Part shown: in pieces, positions 1 to 5,731 of the stretch
Position numbering within the stretch: the first letter of the stretch is position 1
Layout: each line of letters begins with the position of its first letter
Source of the DNA: Marinagarivorans sp. UBA5868
GTDB lineage: Bacteria; Pseudomonadota; Gammaproteobacteria; Pseudomonadales; Cellvibrionaceae
Assembly: GCA_002432095.1 (NCBI GenBank)
Contig: DJFQ01000118.1
Coordinates: 1-8,681 of the forward strand
Length of the DNA stretch: 8,681 bases
Direction: 5' to 3'
Translations under genes and position numbers: made by a program
Notes under the pieces: generated by a model
Database searches by the model: none
The model's input: only the letters and a program-made list of their open reading frames with translations
What the model was told of the DNA's origin: nothing

Positions 1-303
1 CCGCCGGAAGCCACCAAGGCCATCGAGTGCCGGGCCTGGGACTTAGCCTTCGAAGCGCGCGACATCTGCAAACAACACCTCCTCCGCCGCATCGCCTACG
101 AAGCCCAACACAACCACCCCCGCCACTACATCGACACCCACAAAGCCCTGCAGGCGATAGCGCGGGGGAATCTGGATGAGACGTTGGCGTACAACTGGTC
201 GACTAAGCTGGACACCATGCAGGTGCTGGCGAGGAGCCATAGGGATTTGGCGGCGAAGCTGGTGCGGGACTTGGAGGCGGTGCTGGCGGGGAAATTCGTC
301 TGA
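1..303 (+). CDS. 3' end of an unrecognised protein gene (5' end outside window)
   Basis: Frame 1 is open from the first base to a TGA at 301-303, giving the last 100 residues of a protein that begins outside the window. The stretch is GC-rich and reads as a mostly alpha-helical, charged tail, with pieces such as AIECRAWDLAFEARD, LDETLAYNWSTKLD and LAAKLVRDLEAVLAG. I see no signal peptide, membrane segment or catalytic motif, and I do not recognise the family. A 31-bp piece of this reading frame (161-191, encoding part of RGNLDETLAY) has a similar copy at 2391-2421 that would encode REYLDEALAY. This shows that a related 3' end once lay downstream of the two AT-rich genes that now follow. An inverted repeat begins nine bases after the stop. 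That the frame is coding is fairly certain from its length and composition; the function is unknown. Confidence 0.75.
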   Translation, partial: PPEATKAIECRAWDLAFEARDICKQHLLRRIAYEAQHNHPRHYIDTHKALQAIARGNLDETLAYNWSTKLDTMQVLARSHRDLAAKLVRDLEAVLAGKFV

Positions 304-385
304 AGCGAGAGCACCTACAAACAAAACTATGCTTGTGGGTGAGATAAACGAAGCGATAGCAGGCAGAAAGGGGAACGTGTAAAGT
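302..385 (+). repeat. Intergenic module, copy 1 (diverged copy at 1504-1568)
   Basis: The module begins GAAGCGAGAGCA, directly at the stop codon of the first gene, and ends with the 15-mer GGGAACGTGTAAAGT at 371-385. The second copy begins GAAGCGAGGGCA at 1504 and ends with the identical 15-mer at 1554-1568. Both share an internal AAGCGAT(T)AGC segment. Each copy lies after a coding region and before one of the two AT-rich genes, so the module seems to have been duplicated together with the inserted genes. Its role (recombination scar, leader or promoter) cannot be told from sequence. Confidence 0.6.
312..341. other. Inverted repeat just after the partial gene
   Basis: CACCTACAA at 312-320 can pair with TTGTGGGTG at 333-341. 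This is a nine-pair stem with one G-U pair on the + strand transcript and a 12-nt loop. It lies nine bases past the stop codon of the first gene. It has no following T-run, so it is not a typical intrinsic terminator, though it could protect or attenuate the transcript 3' end. Confidence 0.35.
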
Positions 386-388
386 GAT

Positions 389-417
389 CTTGTGCCTTAA
401 AAAAGCTGAGGCGCAAG
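389..417. other. Inverted repeat in the leader of the 341-aa gene
   Basis: CTTGTGCCT at 389-397 can pair with AGGCGCAAG at 409-417 (nine pairs, one G-U), with an A-rich 11-nt loop. It starts four bases after the shared 15-mer GGGAACGTGTAAAGT and ends 53 bases before the start codon at 471. There is no U-tract, so a leader structure or operator is more likely than a terminator. Confidence 0.35.
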
Positions 418-470
418 CTCTCTTAATGTTGTCGCTCCCCTTAATTACATTCACCTCCCAGGAGGATTGT

Positions 471-1496
471 ATGTCAGATCCGTGTGAAAGCTGCCTTATA
501 CCAACCGTGAGTTCCATTAAAAAAGATTATTCAATTGCGCAGGCGTACGCCTACGTCAACGCAAAAAATGATTACGAAAAAATAAAAAATGGTTCCGGAT
601 CGAATACGTCCCTTGATGTTGTTTACAAAGCCTTTGCATTCGACTTAAAAAATTCTAATAGCGCGGAACAATTCGAAGAGCGTGTTCGGCAAAAATTAAC
701 CACCATGCAATTTTCGATGGATGAACAATCCGCAGAATCCCACTATAGGCGGGGTCTGGAGGAGTTTCAAGTTGATGATTGGCTGGAATGTCAGCGAATC
801 CACTCAAATTCAAATGCGTCCAAATTGCTGTTATACGTTCAGAAAATCACGCGTGACAGTGCCGCCGTTGTTGTTAGGTTCCAAGCAGGCTTCGGAGTAC
901 CGCCACGACAACTGCTAATTGTTGACGTTTCAGGTGCCAAGATCAAAGACAAGGCCGATGTGCAAGAGATGCTTGAAACGGCGAGCGAACGAACGTACCT
1001 TGTTGAAAAAAAGCAGGACACCTCAGAGGCACTAGTGACTGCTAAGGCTGGCGGCCTAACTCAGACAATCCATATTGACTTTGCTCACATCGCAAACCAA
1101 GGCGGCATGCTTGGCGATACCATATCCATCACGCGCTGCTCTCCCACTGCTGATACTCCCTATCCGAACTGGACACCGTCAAGAATTGACGTGACCGCCT
1201 TCGCAGCGCCTACACGATGGATCGCCGCAGGCACAGAGCATATGAACATATCTGTCACCAAAAAGACCATATTGTTTGAGATCACCCAGCTGTCGCAATA
1301 TTTTGATTATGGTGCGCCCGGATTTGACGGTTTTGTTCTGCGAAATTTCGACCGAAAAATTAAAAGTGTCACCCTGAGCAATAATGCCCCGCTTGAAATC
1401 GAAATTAAACATACGGATGAGGAGGTTAGCGTCGATATAAGAGGCAGGTCTCCCGCCGGCAAAAGCTTTTCGCTGAATATGGAGTTTGTCGAGTAG
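471..1496 (+). CDS. Unrecognised 341-aa protein of an AT-rich cassette
   Basis: The start at 471 is chosen because a strong Shine-Dalgarno sequence, AGGAGG, ends five bases before ATG. The frame stays open further upstream to a GTG near 384, but no ribosome site supports that and it would run through the 389-417 inverted repeat. The product is 341 aa, without signal peptide or membrane helix. The N-terminus carries a CESC cysteine pair. The first third is predicted helical and charged. The last two thirds alternate short hydrophobic and polar runs (ILFEITQLSQYF, SVTLSNNAPLEIEI, EEVSVDIRG), which suggests beta-rich domains. Base composition is clearly more AT-rich than the preceding gene, suggesting recent acquisition. 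The next gene encodes a multi-pass membrane protein, an arrangement seen in effector-immunity pairs, but no toxin motif is visible. I do not recognise the family; that it is a gene is very likely. Confidence 0.8.
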   Translation: MSDPCESCLIPTVSSIKKDYSIAQAYAYVNAKNDYEKIKNGSGSNTSLDVVYKAFAFDLKNSNSAEQFEERVRQKLTTMQFSMDEQSAESHYRRGLEEFQVDDWLECQRIHSNSNASKLLLYVQKITRDSAAVVVRFQAGFGVPPRQLLIVDVSGAKIKDKADVQEMLETASERTYLVEKKQDTSEALVTAKAGGLTQTIHIDFAHIANQGGMLGDTISITRCSPTADTPYPNWTPSRIDVTAFAAPTRWIAAGTEHMNISVTKKTILFEITQLSQYFDYGAPGFDGFVLRNFDRKIKSVTLSNNAPLEIEIKHTDEEVSVDIRGRSPAGKSFSLNMEFVE

Positions 1497-1503
1497 CAAT
1501 TTA

Positions 1504-1568
1504 GAAGCGAGGGCAGCGAATAAGCGATTAGCGGTCAGGTCGTAAAAACGATTGGGAACGTGTAAAGT
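1504..1568 (+). repeat. Intergenic module, copy 2
   Basis: This is the second copy of the module at 302-385. It begins eight bases after the stop codon at 1494-1496 with GAAGCGAGGGCA and ends with GGGAACGTGTAAAGT, identical over 15 bases to copy 1. A short inverted repeat (GCCCC at 1579-1583 with GGGGC at 1593-1597) follows it, much as a different inverted repeat follows copy 1. The start of the membrane-protein gene lies about 70 bases downstream. Confidence 0.6.
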
Positions 1569-1638
1569 TTAAGGGTGCGCCCCGGTTCGTCTGGGGCTGC
1601 TATCGATCACGCAATCGCACTCACTTAGACACTTTGAA

Positions 1639-2379
1639 ATGAAAAAATTGCAGGACTTTATGACTTCGAACCCAGTGCTATTTGCGCTGGTGCCACCTAT
1701 ATCTATTGCAATCGCATATGCATTTGAGTTGGGAGGCGCTGCCTACTTTGAGTACCCATTTGATCTGGTATCGATAGATGCGAAGCTAATCTTCTTTTCG
1801 TTTACCACGTTTTCATTTCTCGCCCCAATAGTATTTTACGCTATTTCTATAGCTTTCGGAACTATAGACAATCGCTCCAAAATCATTAGACACCTGCTGC
1901 TTCCTCTTCTTATCTCTATGGGTGTTTGCTTCCCAATTTTATTGCTCTCTAACTTTAATATTATTGGCGTCTGCGTCTATATCATCTGTGTAGCATTCTA
2001 CAGTGTAGTCGGCATCTTTTGCTGGCACCGATCCCATCAAGGAGACAGCAAGGAGACGGACAGACCAAGCACGGGTACGCCTAAAAAGACTCTTGAACTG
2101 AGCGTGCAGTTAATCAGCCTTGGAATGTGGTTTCTAGGCATCGCTTTCTGCATAAATCTCTCGATCGCCAGAAACAAGACCGAATTTCAAATTTTCGAAT
2201 ATGGCGGAGACAAATTTGCGCTTGTTGCAATTTATGGTGAGCGTGCCGTCGGGGTGCCATTTAAGAATGGCAAGCCGCAGCCAGGAAGAAGCATCACTGT
2301 TAATCTATCAAGCATTGACAGCTTAGAGTTTCAACGCGTAAGCAGCAGCGCTGAACTATGGAAACTATGGCGGTATTAA
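1639..2379 (+). CDS. Five-helix inner-membrane protein of unknown function
   Basis: The 246-aa product has about five hydrophobic segments, at residues 12-32, 49-73, 84-103, 107-129 and 153-174. A polar loop around 130-150 (rich in H, K, D, S and P) separates the fourth and fifth. A soluble tail of about 70 residues follows, including FEYGGDKFALVAIYGERAVG and ending in WKLWRY. The topology indicates an inner-membrane protein; no transport or enzymatic signature is evident. No convincing Shine-Dalgarno sequence precedes the ATG. It follows the 341-aa gene at a gap of about 140 bp that contains copy 2 of the repeated module. Composition is AT-rich like that gene and unlike the one at the left edge. 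It could be an immunity protein or membrane partner of the 341-aa product, but this is inferred only from position and topology. Confidence 0.8.
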   Translation: MKKLQDFMTSNPVLFALVPPISIAIAYAFELGGAAYFEYPFDLVSIDAKLIFFSFTTFSFLAPIVFYAISIAFGTIDNRSKIIRHLLLPLLISMGVCFPILLLSNFNIIGVCVYIICVAFYSVVGIFCWHRSHQGDSKETDRPSTGTPKKTLELSVQLISLGMWFLGIAFCINLSIARNKTEFQIFEYGGDKFALVAIYGERAVGVPFKNGKPQPGRSITVNLSSIDSLEFQRVSSSAELWKLWRY

Positions 2380-2390
2380 TCAATTTTGCG

Positions 2391-2421
2391 GGCGGGAGTA
2401 TCTGGATGAGGCGCTGGCGTA
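2391..2421 (+). pseudogene. Short remnant resembling the first gene's 3' coding region
   Basis: About 26 of 31 bases match positions 161-191, including an identical ten-base block TCTGGATGAG and a shared CTGGCGTA/TTGGCGTA end. The matching frame reads REYLDEALAY against GNLDETLAY in the partial gene. The remnant has no start and continues only briefly in a GC-rich style (VRRGVGS) before the AT-richer sequence of the next gene's 3' end. It looks like the scar of a duplicated or displaced 3' end of that gene, marking the right border of the two-gene cassette. The short length limits certainty. Confidence 0.45.
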
Positions 2422-2464
2422 TGTGCGGCGCGGGGTCGGGTCTTTAGATTTACACAAACCTAAC

Positions 2465-2938
2465 CTATTTATTTCCCATGCGGGCCAGCAACTGTCGATA
2501 ATATTCACAAAGAGCTATGAAAGTGCGCTCCTCAGGATAGGACTCGTCAATATGATCTATGTGTTTGCCGAATCGGTGGTACCACGAACAATCACGAACA
2601 TACTTATATATATCCGGTTCCTGACTTAGCATTTTTCGGCCCGGTGTATGCGCGTAGATACACCGAATCCTATAAATCTTTTTTAGATCTTCGTAGTCGT
2701 GCTTTTTTATATAACCAAGGTTGTGCAACAGTAACGCCATCTTTCCTAAAGTGGCCGCAATTCCACTTTCACCAAAAATCAATTTTTCAACGTTGCTCTC
2801 GCTGTACTCCTCATTTCTGTTTCTAAATTCAGCTTTCAAAAGCTGGCACGCTTGAAGCTCCAACTCGCAAATTTTGTCGATGACCGCTCCACGATTTAGC
2901 GGATTTGCGTTCGTACTACCAAATTGCCAGTCACCCAT
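2465..2938 (-). CDS. MltR/DUF4145-like protein with HEPN-type Rx4H motif
   Basis: The 157-aa all-alpha product contains the pattern typical of MltR-like and DUF4145-like proteins: a helix with LGKMALLLHNLGYI (64-77), then HDYEDLKKIYRIRCIYAH (80-97). In the family this corresponds to 'K..LAY.LGLI...Y.DL..IR.IRN.FAH'. R92 and H97 form an Rx4H motif, the arrangement of catalytic residues in HEPN ribonucleases. The usual N after R is replaced by C93. The start is supported by GAGGGAAA overlapping the upstream stop codon, seven or eight bases before ATG. Only ten bases separate it from the HTH-ImmA gene, so it is the third gene of that operon and probably translated with it. Known MltR represses the mannitol operon in E. 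coli, but no mannitol genes are here. A toxin or effector regulated by the HTH-peptidase is an alternative, by inference. No clear terminator was seen after the stop. Confidence 0.75.
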   Translation of the reverse strand: MGDWQFGSTNANPLNRGAVIDKICELELQACQLLKAEFRNRNEEYSESNVEKLIFGESGIAATLGKMALLLHNLGYIKKHDYEDLKKIYRIRCIYAHTPGRKMLSQEPDIYKYVRDCSWYHRFGKHIDHIDESYPEERTFIALCEYYRQLLARMGNK

Positions 2939-2948
2939 GCAGTTTCCC

Positions 2949-4148
2949 TCAGCGAGATTTTGGAAATGGAATTACGGCTGCGGTAACAGCCGATTTTGAA
3001 TCAACACCTGACGTTGATTTGAGTCGGGCGAGCTGCACAACTGTACCCGCTTCAGAAAAATAGCCGGGCGGCAGGTTAATCAAGGATTCCACGTCGGCTG
3101 GCGCCAAACCAAAATGACGGGGGACAGCCTCTTTTGGCATCACCTGCTGCCCAACAAGTAACTCGATCGTTCGTCGTAGCAGGCGCGGCTGCTCAGGCTT
3201 TCTATCTCCGTCGCCAGGCTCTGACTTTGCACCCCATCGAACCGAACGACGTTTAAAAAAGCTGGTCGCATCATATTCGCTCACCAACTCCAGCGCTCTC
3301 AAACGCATAAATATCGCCGCAGCAGATACACCCCACCGACGCTTAAAAAGTAATAGGTCGTCCAGCGTCGGCGGTATGCGTACCTCTGTGGCAAAAGAAT
3401 CCGCAGGCAGTAAAAACGCTCCAGCGAACCGATGCGCCTGCTGCTCCAGTAATTTATGACGCTCAGGACACCTTGGATTTTTGATATAGCGATGCAGGAC
3501 TAAGTGCCCTACTTCATGAGCAAGATCAAACCGGCTCCGGTATCCGTTATCTTTGTCAGAACTCAAAAAGATAAGCGGTCTTCCAAGGACATCACTCCAC
3601 GCTGATAGCCCCTCGATTTGCGCAATGCCGGTTTCTTCCCGCACCAAAATTATTCCCGCCCCCTCGACTGCAAGGGCGAGATCCTGAATAGGAGAACGAC
3701 CCAATCGCCAAAGCTCCCGACAATCAATAGCCGCCTTCTCGATGTCTTCGTCTGTAATTTCCTCCGGGTCAATGTAAACCCTCTCGGGCAACGAAAGCGA
3801 TGGATAATCAACGAATTCCATCAAACTTAAAGCAATGTCTTGAGCCCACTCCAACCTAGCCTCCAACATTGCTCGCGCTGCAGAATGAGCAGATGCATTA
3901 CTTCGAAAAAGCGGGAGGGAAACTTTTGGGGAGGGCTGCCGTACAAACCAATCCGGCGCAACGTTGACAACACTCGCCAATCTGTCGAGAGCGTCTCTTT
4001 CAGGCAATTGATTACCTGCCCTCCATTTACTGATAGTTGCAGGGGACACCCCAACTAATGAGGCTAACTGCAACTGCGTGAGCCTACGTGCAGCCAGTAC
4101 TTGCGCTAGTCGCTCCGAATGAAAACCTTGCACACCTCCGCGGCTCAT
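2949..4148 (-). CDS. XRE-family HTH regulator fused to ImmA/IrrE zinc metallopeptidase
   Basis: The 399-aa product starts with an XRE helix-turn-helix (about residues 11-70, with LTQLQLASLVGVSPATISKW at 23-42). A COG2856 ImmA/IrrE peptidase domain follows. H211-E212-x-x-H215 within DLAHEVGHLVLH is the zinc-binding HExxH. E235 in EQQAHRFAGAFLLP is the likely third ligand, 20 residues on as in the family. A C-terminal region of about 100 residues has no recognised domain. In ImmA and IrrE/DdrO-type systems such proteases cleave an HTH repressor to switch on transfer or damage-response genes. Here both domains are in one chain, which could sense and cleave itself or a partner. The ATG at 4148 is chosen because it overlaps the upstream stop as ATGA. 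The frame continues upstream to 4274, but only as a shadow of the preceding gene. It probably autoregulates through the repeats near 4805-4850. Confidence 0.92.
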   Translation of the reverse strand: MSRGGVQGFHSERLAQVLAARRLTQLQLASLVGVSPATISKWRAGNQLPERDALDRLASVVNVAPDWFVRQPSPKVSLPLFRSNASAHSAARAMLEARLEWAQDIALSLMEFVDYPSLSLPERVYIDPEEITDEDIEKAAIDCRELWRLGRSPIQDLALAVEGAGIILVREETGIAQIEGLSAWSDVLGRPLIFLSSDKDNGYRSRFDLAHEVGHLVLHRYIKNPRCPERHKLLEQQAHRFAGAFLLPADSFATEVRIPPTLDDLLLFKRRWGVSAAAIFMRLRALELVSEYDATSFFKRRSVRWGAKSEPGDGDRKPEQPRLLRRTIELLVGQQVMPKEAVPRHFGLAPADVESLINLPPGYFSEAGTVVQLARLKSTSGVDSKSAVTAAVIPFPKSR

Positions 4149-4786
4149 GCACTGTCTCCGCCGACGCCCTTGGCTGCCACATTCTTCTTCAGCTTCGGAA
4201 TCACATTGTCTTCCTGCGACGGCGCATCTATGCTGCGCTCCAACAGCCAACCCAGAGGCCGTTTGAAAACCCAACCCTGCATTTTCGCGTCCGGTAATGC
4301 CACATACACTGAAGGAGGCGCATCAGCGCTCGAATGCCCTTGCGGGAAGCATGCAACAAAAAAGACAGATCCAGTTTTTGGTGCTGGCGGCAGCTCAAAC
4401 AATCCTGGTTGAACCATCGCTTCGATGGCTTTATTTGCTTCCGCCATGTGCCTTCTTATATTGCTTCTTCGACCTGAAGCCCAACCAGCAGAAGAGACAT
4501 TGAATCGTCCAAGCGCCAATATGCCAGATCGGCCGACCACGACACTGCTGCCATTCAGCGGGGTTGGCGATACCTCCGAGCTCTCCAATGCTTGGTGAAA
4601 GGTCTCGTTCATATGGAAGTGCCGAAGCTGTCCTAGCACGGAGCGTCTATGCCCTTTATGCATACCACGAGAATGCTCGTATGCCCTCTTGGCACCAACA
4701 ATCAAGGCATCTTCCACCGCCAGCAGAGTCTGCCGTCCGATGTTTTTGCAAATGAGCTCCGCCAACTCCGCTTCTGAGCGCTGCAT
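4145..4786 (-). CDS. Unrecognised 213-aa protein, first gene of the HTH-ImmA operon
   Basis: The ATG at 4784-4786 lies eight bases after AGAGG in the upstream AAGAGG; a GTG directly before it is a less likely start. The product is soluble, without membrane segments. It has an N-terminal helical, basic region (residues 1-70, including GRQTLLAVEDALIVGAKRAY). A beta-rich middle and C-terminal part follows, with SSVVVGRSGILALGRFNV, GSVFFVACF and SVYVALPD, and then a polar, basic tail. Its stop codon overlaps the ATG of the HTH-ImmA gene by four bases, so the two are almost certainly translationally coupled and work together. Two-gene units pairing a small protein with an HTH-ImmA protein are known among toxin-antitoxin-like defence systems; RosmerTA is the one that comes to mind, but from memory only. 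I cannot assign this protein to a family by eye. Confidence 0.8.
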   Translation of the reverse strand: MQRSEAELAELICKNIGRQTLLAVEDALIVGAKRAYEHSRGMHKGHRRSVLGQLRHFHMNETFHQALESSEVSPTPLNGSSVVVGRSGILALGRFNVSSAGWASGRRSNIRRHMAEANKAIEAMVQPGLFELPPAPKTGSVFFVACFPQGHSSADAPPSVYVALPDAKMQGWVFKRPLGWLLERSIDAPSQEDNVIPKLKKNVAAKGVGGDSA

Positions 4787-4804
4787 CACTTAATCCTCTT
4801 AGCC

Positions 4805-4849
4805 AATTTCGCTTAACGGGAATTAACCTTAAAAAAATTTCGCTTAAGC
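4805..4849. promoter_or_regulatory. Candidate operator array upstream of the HTH-ImmA operon
   Basis: AATTTCGCTTAA occurs twice as a perfect 12-bp direct repeat (4805-4816 and 4836-4847), 31 bp apart or about three helical turns. The second copy runs into the palindrome GCTTAAGC (4842-4849). Between them TTAACC at 4823-4828 gives a related half-site in the opposite direction. The array starts about 20 bp before the start codon at 4786, where the operon's own repressor would be expected to bind. The XRE domain encoded by the second gene is the natural candidate. Confidence 0.5.
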
Positions 4850-4896
4850 AAATGATGGCACAAAAAAAAAGCGGAATCTACTGCAGGCGTTGAACC

Positions 4897-4942
4897 TTGC
4901 AAAATAAGCTACATTAACCGATACTATACGAAATCTTGTATA
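4897..4942 (+). promoter_or_regulatory. Candidate promoter and palindromic operator of the HigA-like gene
   Basis: TATACGA and TTGTATA form an imperfect inverted repeat (seven positions, one mismatch) around AATC at 4925-4942, ending 15 bp before the ATG at 4958. A weak promoter is possible, with TTGCAA at 4897-4902 as -35 and TACTAT at 4922-4927 as -10. The 19-bp spacing is longer than ideal. The palindrome would overlap the -10, which is the usual layout for autorepression by an HTH antitoxin. Confidence 0.4.
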
Positions 4943-4957
4943 AAGCAGGTAAGTTAT

Positions 4958-5281
4958 ATGGAAAAGCTCAAATACAAAAGCGTATTCGATGCGATAGCAG
5001 AAAACAGCGCAGAAGCTGCAGATATGAAATTCAGGGCAGATTTGATGCTGGTAATGCGGGAGCTGTTCGAAGATCAGCGATGGACGCAAGCCGACATAAT
5101 GGCTGCATTAGAGATCGCTCAACCACGAGCGAGCGAATTGATGACTGGCAAGTTAGACAAATTCTCATCTGATAAACTAATTGGTTTTTTGGCAAAGCTA
5201 GGGTACCAACTGCAACCGCACTATCACCGCAACCAACCCGATGGAACTGCCGAAATACGATGCATAGTTAGCCGCATCTAA
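4958..5281 (+). CDS. HTH_37 / HigA-like antitoxin (XRE-type)
   Basis: The 107-aa product has a helix-turn-helix of the HTH_37 type found in HigA-like antitoxins. WTQADIMAALEIAQPRASEL (42-61) is followed by MTGKLDKFSSDKLIGFLAKL (62-81), which fits the family signature 'TQ..AA..L...QPR.S.L..GKL..FS...L...L..LG'. The ATG follows CAGGTAAGTTAT, with a modest AGG Shine-Dalgarno sequence eight bases upstream. It is transcribed away from the HTH-ImmA operon, from a shared 171-bp region. Its stop lies 14 bp from the stop of a HigB/Gp49-like toxin gene on the other strand, which is the expected partner type. Normally such genes lie head-to-tail in one operon, so the convergent layout is odd. It should bind the toxin and repress its own promoter, and possibly the toxin's. 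Confidence 0.88.
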   Translation: MEKLKYKSVFDAIAENSAEAADMKFRADLMLVMRELFEDQRWTQADIMAALEIAQPRASELMTGKLDKFSSDKLIGFLAKLGYQLQPHYHRNQPDGTAEIRCIVSRI

Positions 5282-5282
5282 A

Positions 5283-5301
5283 GGGTGGCGTAAGGTCACC
5301 C
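5283..5301. other. Small inverted repeat between convergent stop codons
   Basis: GGGTG at 5283-5287 can pair with CACCC at 5297-5301 around a nine-base loop. It spans the gap between the antitoxin and toxin stop codons and includes the toxin's TGA. No T-run follows on either strand, so if it ends transcription it would do so weakly. Read-through would produce overlapping antisense transcripts of the two genes. Confidence 0.3.
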
Positions 5302-5685
5302 CCCCTCCCTTCTTATCGACGCCATCATTTCCTTGTACCGCTCAGCTACGGTTCGCATGGCAGGCCTGTCGACTCCGTTTGTAGTCTTTGTGAATGCAGC
5401 TAACACGTAGACAATGTTCTGATACTTGGCACAGTAAACAACGCGGAACGCAGGGCTTCCGTTTTGCTTTAATTCGATGACACCCGCCCCGATCGTATTA
5501 GATAAGTCCTCGAATTGCGAATACGGCCGCAGCCCCTGCTGCACCGCATTTATATCTGACCCAAACGCGTCCAGCATGTCCTCTGGCAAAGCTAGGAAAT
5601 CTCGCTTTGCCTGCTGATTGACGAAGGCGAAGCCCTTCATCTCCTTTTGCTTCTTATTAGTTTTTTGCTCGTCTTGTTTCTTCAT
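5296..5685 (-). CDS. HigB-like toxin of the Gp49/RelE superfamily (PF05973, COG4679)
   Basis: The 129-aa product matches the phage Gp49-like HigB toxin fold. It has an N-terminal helix pair (AKRDFLALPEDMLDAFGSDI, 26-45), a central GAGVIELKQNGSPAFRVVY (67-85) and the strand YVLAAFTKTT (93-102), ending in a helix with AERYKEMM. R81 and K100 occupy positions where family members carry conserved basic residues used for mRNA cleavage on the ribosome. A lysine- and glutamine-rich extension of about 17 residues precedes the domain. The ATG at 5685 is chosen because GGAGAAGGAG lies upstream, though its spacing of about 12 bases is long. An in-frame ATG at residue 16 has AAGGAG directly abutting it, too close for initiation. 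The gene faces its presumed antitoxin tail-to-tail and so has its own promoter region, upstream of 5685. Confidence 0.85.
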   Translation of the reverse strand: MKKQDEQKTNKKQKEMKGFAFVNQQAKRDFLALPEDMLDAFGSDINAVQQGLRPYSQFEDLSNTIGAGVIELKQNGSPAFRVVYCAKYQNIVYVLAAFTKTTNGVDRPAMRTVAERYKEMMASIRREGG

Positions 5686-5731
5686 TATAGCTATTTCTCC
5701 TTCTCCTAGATTCGATGTACGCGCACAAATT

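Noticed and set aside
384..470. Upstream extension of the 341-aa gene to a GTG near 384
   Set aside because: The frame is open but no ribosome site supports it; AGGAGG right before the ATG at 471 is far better, and the extension would run through a hairpin.
1579..1597. GCCCC/GGGGC inverted repeat as a terminator or tRNA arm
   Set aside because: The stem is only five pairs, with no T-run and no tRNA-like arms around it.
4149..4274. 42-residue N-terminal extension of the HTH-ImmA protein
   Set aside because: It is out-of-frame overlap with the preceding 213-aa gene; the ATGA overlap at 4145-4148 gives a natural start.
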